Of a DNA stretch of 64,000 nucleotides, positions 61,365 through 64,000 are shown one piece after another. Both the position numbers and the translations under genes were made by a program. Source of the DNA: an uncultured Roseburia sp. (GTDB lineage Bacteria > Bacillota > Clostridia > Lachnospirales > Lachnospiraceae); contig CAJTOI010000015.1 in the NCBI GenBank assembly GCA_910577925.1, positions 24,090 to 88,089 of the forward strand, given 5' to 3'. Every line of letters begins with the position of its first letter. The stretch's first letter is position 1. A model generated the notes under the pieces. It was not told the DNA's origin. It was given only the letters and a program-made list of their open reading frames with translations, and searched no databases.

Positions 61365-62375
61365 ATGACAGACAGACAAAGAAGCAGACGGTACGTAGAG
61401 CGCGAGGCGGTAAGCAGACAGCGCATCAGAGCGCGCAGACAGCAGGCAAGACGGAAACAGCAGCGGCTGTTTCTCCTTTTACAGATATTGATAATCGCAG
61501 TCATTTTCCTTCTGGTCTGGAATATCAGGCTGCAGTTGGACCGTACAACACAGACCGGCGCCGGGATGAACCGATCAACTGTTTTTTCCTTCGGCAAGGA
61601 CGAAAACCGCACAAAAGACACCTTTGCCAAAGACGATTATCCGGCACGGATTGAGGCGATCGAAGTCGCCGCCCCCGTCAAGCGGAGCAGAGAAGAGGTT
61701 TTCTCAAAAATCGAATCGCTCGCGGCCGATTCCGCAGTCATTCATGAAATCTGGGAAAACAGGGACGCCTATCCGGACAATATGCTCGAAGCGCTCGCGA
61801 ACAACCCCGAAATGGCGGATTTCGTATCTGGTTACCCGACATCCGAACGGCAGGCACAGGGAACTTTGACGGACACGGAAAAGGAAGCGGCCTATCCGCT
61901 CTTCTTACAGTGGGACCCCAGATGGGGCTATGCGCCCTACGGGGATGACAGCTGCATCGGCATTGCAGGCTGCGGCCCCACCTGTCTTTCGATGGCGCTT
62001 TACGCGCTGACAAGAGACGCGTCTCTGACACCGGCGGCGCTCGCGGATTACAGCATGCAGAACGGCTATTACATGTCCGGGACCGGAACCATGTGGTCAT
62101 TGATGAACGATGTCCCGCCGAACTACGGCGTGAAGGTGAGCAATCCCGGCATCAGCGATTCCGTTATGAAACAGGAGCTGTCCGCGGGGAAAATCTTAAT
62201 CTGCGCCATGCGCCCGGGTGATTTTACGGCTGCAGGCCATTTCATCGTTATCTACGGGTACGATGAAAGCGGCTTTTTCATCAATGATCCGAACTGTGTC
62301 GCAAGGAGTGTCAAAAGCTGGTCCTATGACCAGATCGGCGGACAGATCAAGCAGCTGTGGTCTTTCGGGATATAA
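61365..62375 (+). CDS. membrane-anchored C39-like cysteine peptidase
   Basis: This is a 336-residue protein. The first 33 residues are very basic (RQRSRRY, RARRQQARRKQQR), followed by a membrane helix at 34-53, a linker, and a C39_2 peptidase domain. The catalytic Cys203 is in AGCGPTCLSMAL, the His292 in AAGHFIVIYGYDE and the Asp in FINDPNC. QWDPRWGYAPYGDD is typical of this family. It is oriented outward (peptidase domain outside). The GGAGG lies 14 bases before ATG 61365, rather far. Substrates are unknown; relatives include phytochelatin-synthase-like and lytic proteins. Confidence 0.88.
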   Translation: MTDRQRSRRYVEREAVSRQRIRARRQQARRKQQRLFLLLQILIIAVIFLLVWNIRLQLDRTTQTGAGMNRSTVFSFGKDENRTKDTFAKDDYPARIEAIEVAAPVKRSREEVFSKIESLAADSAVIHEIWENRDAYPDNMLEALANNPEMADFVSGYPTSERQAQGTLTDTEKEAAYPLFLQWDPRWGYAPYGDDSCIGIAGCGPTCLSMALYALTRDASLTPAALADYSMQNGYYMSGTGTMWSLMNDVPPNYGVKVSNPGISDSVMKQELSAGKILICAMRPGDFTAAGHFIVIYGYDESGFFINDPNCVARSVKSWSYDQIGGQIKQLWSFGI

Positions 62376-62496
62376 TTCCCGGAACTTTTGTCGTCTGCAT
62401 CCCGCCGACACAGTCATTCCACGCATATTCTCCATTTGAGGGATTTATGTTTTCCGGATACCCGTTAAAATATAACTATAAAAGGAGGTACCCTCA

Positions 62497-62643
62497 ATGG
62501 ATCAAATTACAGTCGGCAAGTTTATTATGCAAAAACGAAAAGAAAAAAACATGACGCAGGAACAGCTTGCAGAAAAAATCGGAGTTTCAAACAAAACCGT
62601 TTCTAAATGGGAAACCGGAGTTTCCCACACAAAAGGATATTAA
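62497..62643 (+). pseudogene. truncated XRE-family repressor
   Basis: An excellent ribosome binding site (AAAGGAGGTACC) precedes the ATG. The 48 residues give a standard Cro/C1-type helix-turn-helix (KFIMQKRKEKNMTQEQLA, IGVSNKTVSKWETG), then end in SHTKGY. Intact relatives continue with PDLSLLPELC-like sequence and are longer. The break at 62620-62640 coincides with the drop to AT-rich sequence, so it is the left boundary of an inserted segment. Confidence 0.7.
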
Positions 62644-63117
62644 GAAATAACCTGTGTTTGCCTGCTTGCAAAAATACTAATGTATAAGAGAATGGCATTT
62701 GGAATATAGTGTCTTGTTATCTTAAAAATAGATAGGAAATCGGAAATGTCCGCATAAATACAGTATCTATCAGCAAAACAACTAAAGAAAAAAGAAGAAA
62801 ATTACAACAAATGAAAGAGCCTTATGTAACGACTTATAGAGCGTTATACAAAGTTATGGAAGAACGACACTTGAAACAGAGTGTCTTTTTCTATGCAGTG
62901 TAACAGCATACTATTTCATTTCTGCTTGATTACCTCAAAACTTATTAGTCTATGGTTTGTCAAGGGCTTGTTGCGTAAGCAATGCTGAATAGCACCCTTT
63001 ACAAATCATGGACTGATAAGTAACTTTTCAAAAGCAGAAAAGAAATGACGATATTGAAGTATCATGGTATAATGTACATAAAGATAAATTGGAAATTTTT
63101 AAGGAAGTGAAATAAAA
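62644..63117. other. 474-bp AT-rich intergenic segment
   Basis: No convincing gene was found. It has a 30-codon frame at 62811-62903 without a ribosome binding site, and the 122-bp inverted repeat listed separately. Composition is clearly AT-richer than the sequence left of 62640. The ribosome binding site AAGGAAGTG of the next gene lies at its end. Confidence 0.6.
62919..63040. repeat. 122-bp imperfect inverted repeat
   Basis: The ends TTTCTGCTT (62919-62927) and AAGCAGAAA (63032-63040) are complementary. The inner arms 62941-62966 and 62995-63020 match at 22 of 26 positions; three of the four differences are transitions that keep G-U pairing. It would form one long hairpin and could be a small mobile element (MITE-like) or a structured RNA. 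Confidence 0.6.
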
Positions 63118-63555
63118 ATGTGTGTGGAATGTTATGTTGATGAAAAAAGAATAACACCGCTGTTAAATCCGATAGAATGTTTACAAAATCATATGCAATA
63201 TATTTGTGGGACTTGTGGACGGTGTATCTGTATTGAAAAAGAGCCTAAGCGTGGATTGCAAAGATGGAATTTCCCTTTTAAGTCATTAGAAATTGCAAAA
63301 ATGTATTTGCGTACAGCTGATTACAGTATGAAAAAATCTTGCGGTATTTATGAAATAGAAAGTGAAAATGGCAGACGTTCCTATAAAATTTTTGCTAGTG
63401 ATAATGATTTACAGTTGTACTTGAAAAAGAACAAAGGCAAATTTTGTAAATGTATGAAACCTATTTTCGCTGTTACAGAATACAAAGAATATACAAATAC
63501 ACAAATACGAAAATTGACTTCTAATGAAGTACAGCAATATATGTCAGAACGATAA
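63118..63555 (+). CDS. cysteine-rich protein of unknown function
   Basis: This is a 145-residue protein; ATG 63118 follows AAGGAAGTG. It carries several Cys pairs: MCVECYVDE at the start, then YICGTCGRCICIE at about residue 40-52, and FCKCMKP near residue 110. The pattern suggests metal binding, possibly zinc. LQRWNFPFKSLEIAKMYLRT and IYEIESENGRRSYKIFAS are notable conserved-looking stretches. It is AT-rich, unlike most of the window, and lies 24 bases ahead of the metallo-beta-lactamase-fold gene, so the two may be co-transcribed. I do not recognise the family. Confidence 0.7.
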   Translation: MCVECYVDEKRITPLLNPIECLQNHMQYICGTCGRCICIEKEPKRGLQRWNFPFKSLEIAKMYLRTADYSMKKSCGIYEIESENGRRSYKIFASDNDLQLYLKKNKGKFCKCMKPIFAVTEYKEYTNTQIRKLTSNEVQQYMSER

Positions 63556-63579
63556 ATATGAAATTGTAGAGGTTAATTT

Positions 63580-64000
63580 ATGAAAATCATATCATTGGTA
63601 GAAAATAGAACGAAATCAGATTGTATGGCAAAACATGGACTATCACTTTATATCGAAACAAAGACACATAAAATTTTATTTGATTTAGGTCCAGACAATA
63701 CATTGTTTGACAATGCAGTTAGAAGAAATATTGATATTTCAAAGGTGGATACGGTTATTGTTTCACATGGGCACTTTGACCATGGAGGTGCTTTGAAAAA
63801 GTTTTTAGAGGTCAATTCTTTAGCTAATATTTATGTACAGAAAGAAGCTTTTGAACCACATTACAGCAAAACTTTATTTTTTAAAATACCAGTTGGAATT
63901 GATAGTAAACTCAAGTCAAATAGACAGGTGATACTGTTGGATGGTGATTATAAAATTGATGATGAATTATCATTGTTTACAGTGAGTAAAACAAATAAAT
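63580..64000 (+). CDS. metallo-beta-lactamase-fold hydrolase, partial
   Basis: The frame begins at 63580 behind AGAGGTTAATTT and leaves the window after 140 codons. The zinc-binding motif is SHGHFDHGG (His63, His65, Asp67, His68), preceded by KILFDLGPDNTLFDNA. The layout resembles the 7,8-dihydropterin-6-methyl-4-(beta-D-ribofuranosyl)aminobenzene-phosphate synthase-like group of MBL proteins. The C-terminal half is not seen, so activity cannot be judged. It follows the Cys-rich gene and shares its AT-rich composition. Confidence 0.85.
   Translation, partial: MKIISLVENRTKSDCMAKHGLSLYIETKTHKILFDLGPDNTLFDNAVRRNIDISKVDTVIVSHGHFDHGGALKKFLEVNSLANIYVQKEAFEPHYSKTLFFKIPVGIDSKLKSNRQVILLDGDYKIDDELSLFTVSKTNK

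Noticed and set aside
61365..62375. C39 peptidase as a bacteriocin-processing domain of an exporter
   Set aside because: It has no ATPase or multi-helix membrane part and belongs to the free C39_2 type.
62811..62903. 30-codon frame in the AT-rich intergenic segment
   Set aside because: No ribosome binding site and no similarity that I recognise; too short to support.
1..64000. CRISPR array, tRNA or rRNA genes
   Set aside because: No evenly spaced repeats and no cloverleaf or rRNA-like sequence were seen on reading; a dedicated scan could still find one.

Overview
The window reads as chromosome from a moderately high-GC member of the Clostridia, most likely Lachnospiraceae. This is judged from gene content and synteny: ylqF-rnhB-ylqG-ylqH-yraN, a DUF512 protein-der-plsY-gpsA block, gltB/gltD, a linked type IIA topoisomerase pair, permuted GH3 enzymes and CprABC/CprRK-like lantibiotic immunity genes. 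Most genes lie on the minus strand. No rRNA, tRNA, CRISPR array, prophage or intact transposase was found by eye.

Left part (1-13.8 kb): accessory metabolism. A partial lipoprotein is followed by a compact system of an alpha/beta hydrolase, a GPH-type transporter, a LysR regulator and a UbiX/UbiD pair. The same 25-bp palindromic box stands at the same distance upstream of the transporter promoter and the ubiD promoter, so the LysR protein probably controls both operons. I read this as uptake, de-esterification and prenyl-FMN-dependent decarboxylation of a phenolic acid ester, resembling the LysR/tannase/permease/gallate decarboxylase logic of lactobacilli; the substrate is inferred. Next comes a decaying glycoside-hydrolase locus: a truncated MATE gene, a broken membrane-anchored GH3, a fused rhamnosidase/GH3 remnant, an intact GH2 and a GH1 start fused to foreign sequence. 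A divergent HPr-like protein and an AraC regulator stand beside it.

13.8-18.6 kb: a lower-GC lantibiotic-immunity island with a two-permease ABC exporter and a divergent response regulator/histidine kinase pair. It has perfect 11-bp tandem repeats in the divergent promoter and is flanked by two copies of an AraC-tail sequence.

18.7-24.3 kb: a flavin/PNPOx-like protein, a duplicated-domain membrane protein, a MATE exporter divergent from a MerR regulator across a 19-bp-spacer promoter, a tyrosine phosphatase and another GH3 remnant.

24.3-51 kb: mostly housekeeping. It holds glutamate synthase (gltD, gltB), a long run of CdaR-like regulator, topoisomerase B and A, folC, folE, folP, folBK, HAD phosphatase and CPBP protease, a sugar-ABC ATPase (msmK/ugpC type), then dut, gpsA, plsY, der and a DUF512 protein, and a YtrA-type GntR/ABC operon.

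51-64 kb: pgeF, a 1436-residue hybrid sensor kinase, yraN, the flagellum-like ylqH/ylqG pair, a frameshifted rnhB, ylqF, signal peptidase I, and a divergent C39-like peptidase. The last 1.5 kb is sharply AT-rich and looks acquired: a truncated XRE repressor, a 122-bp inverted repeat with covariation-like changes, a Cys-rich unknown protein and a partial metallo-beta-lactamase-fold protein.
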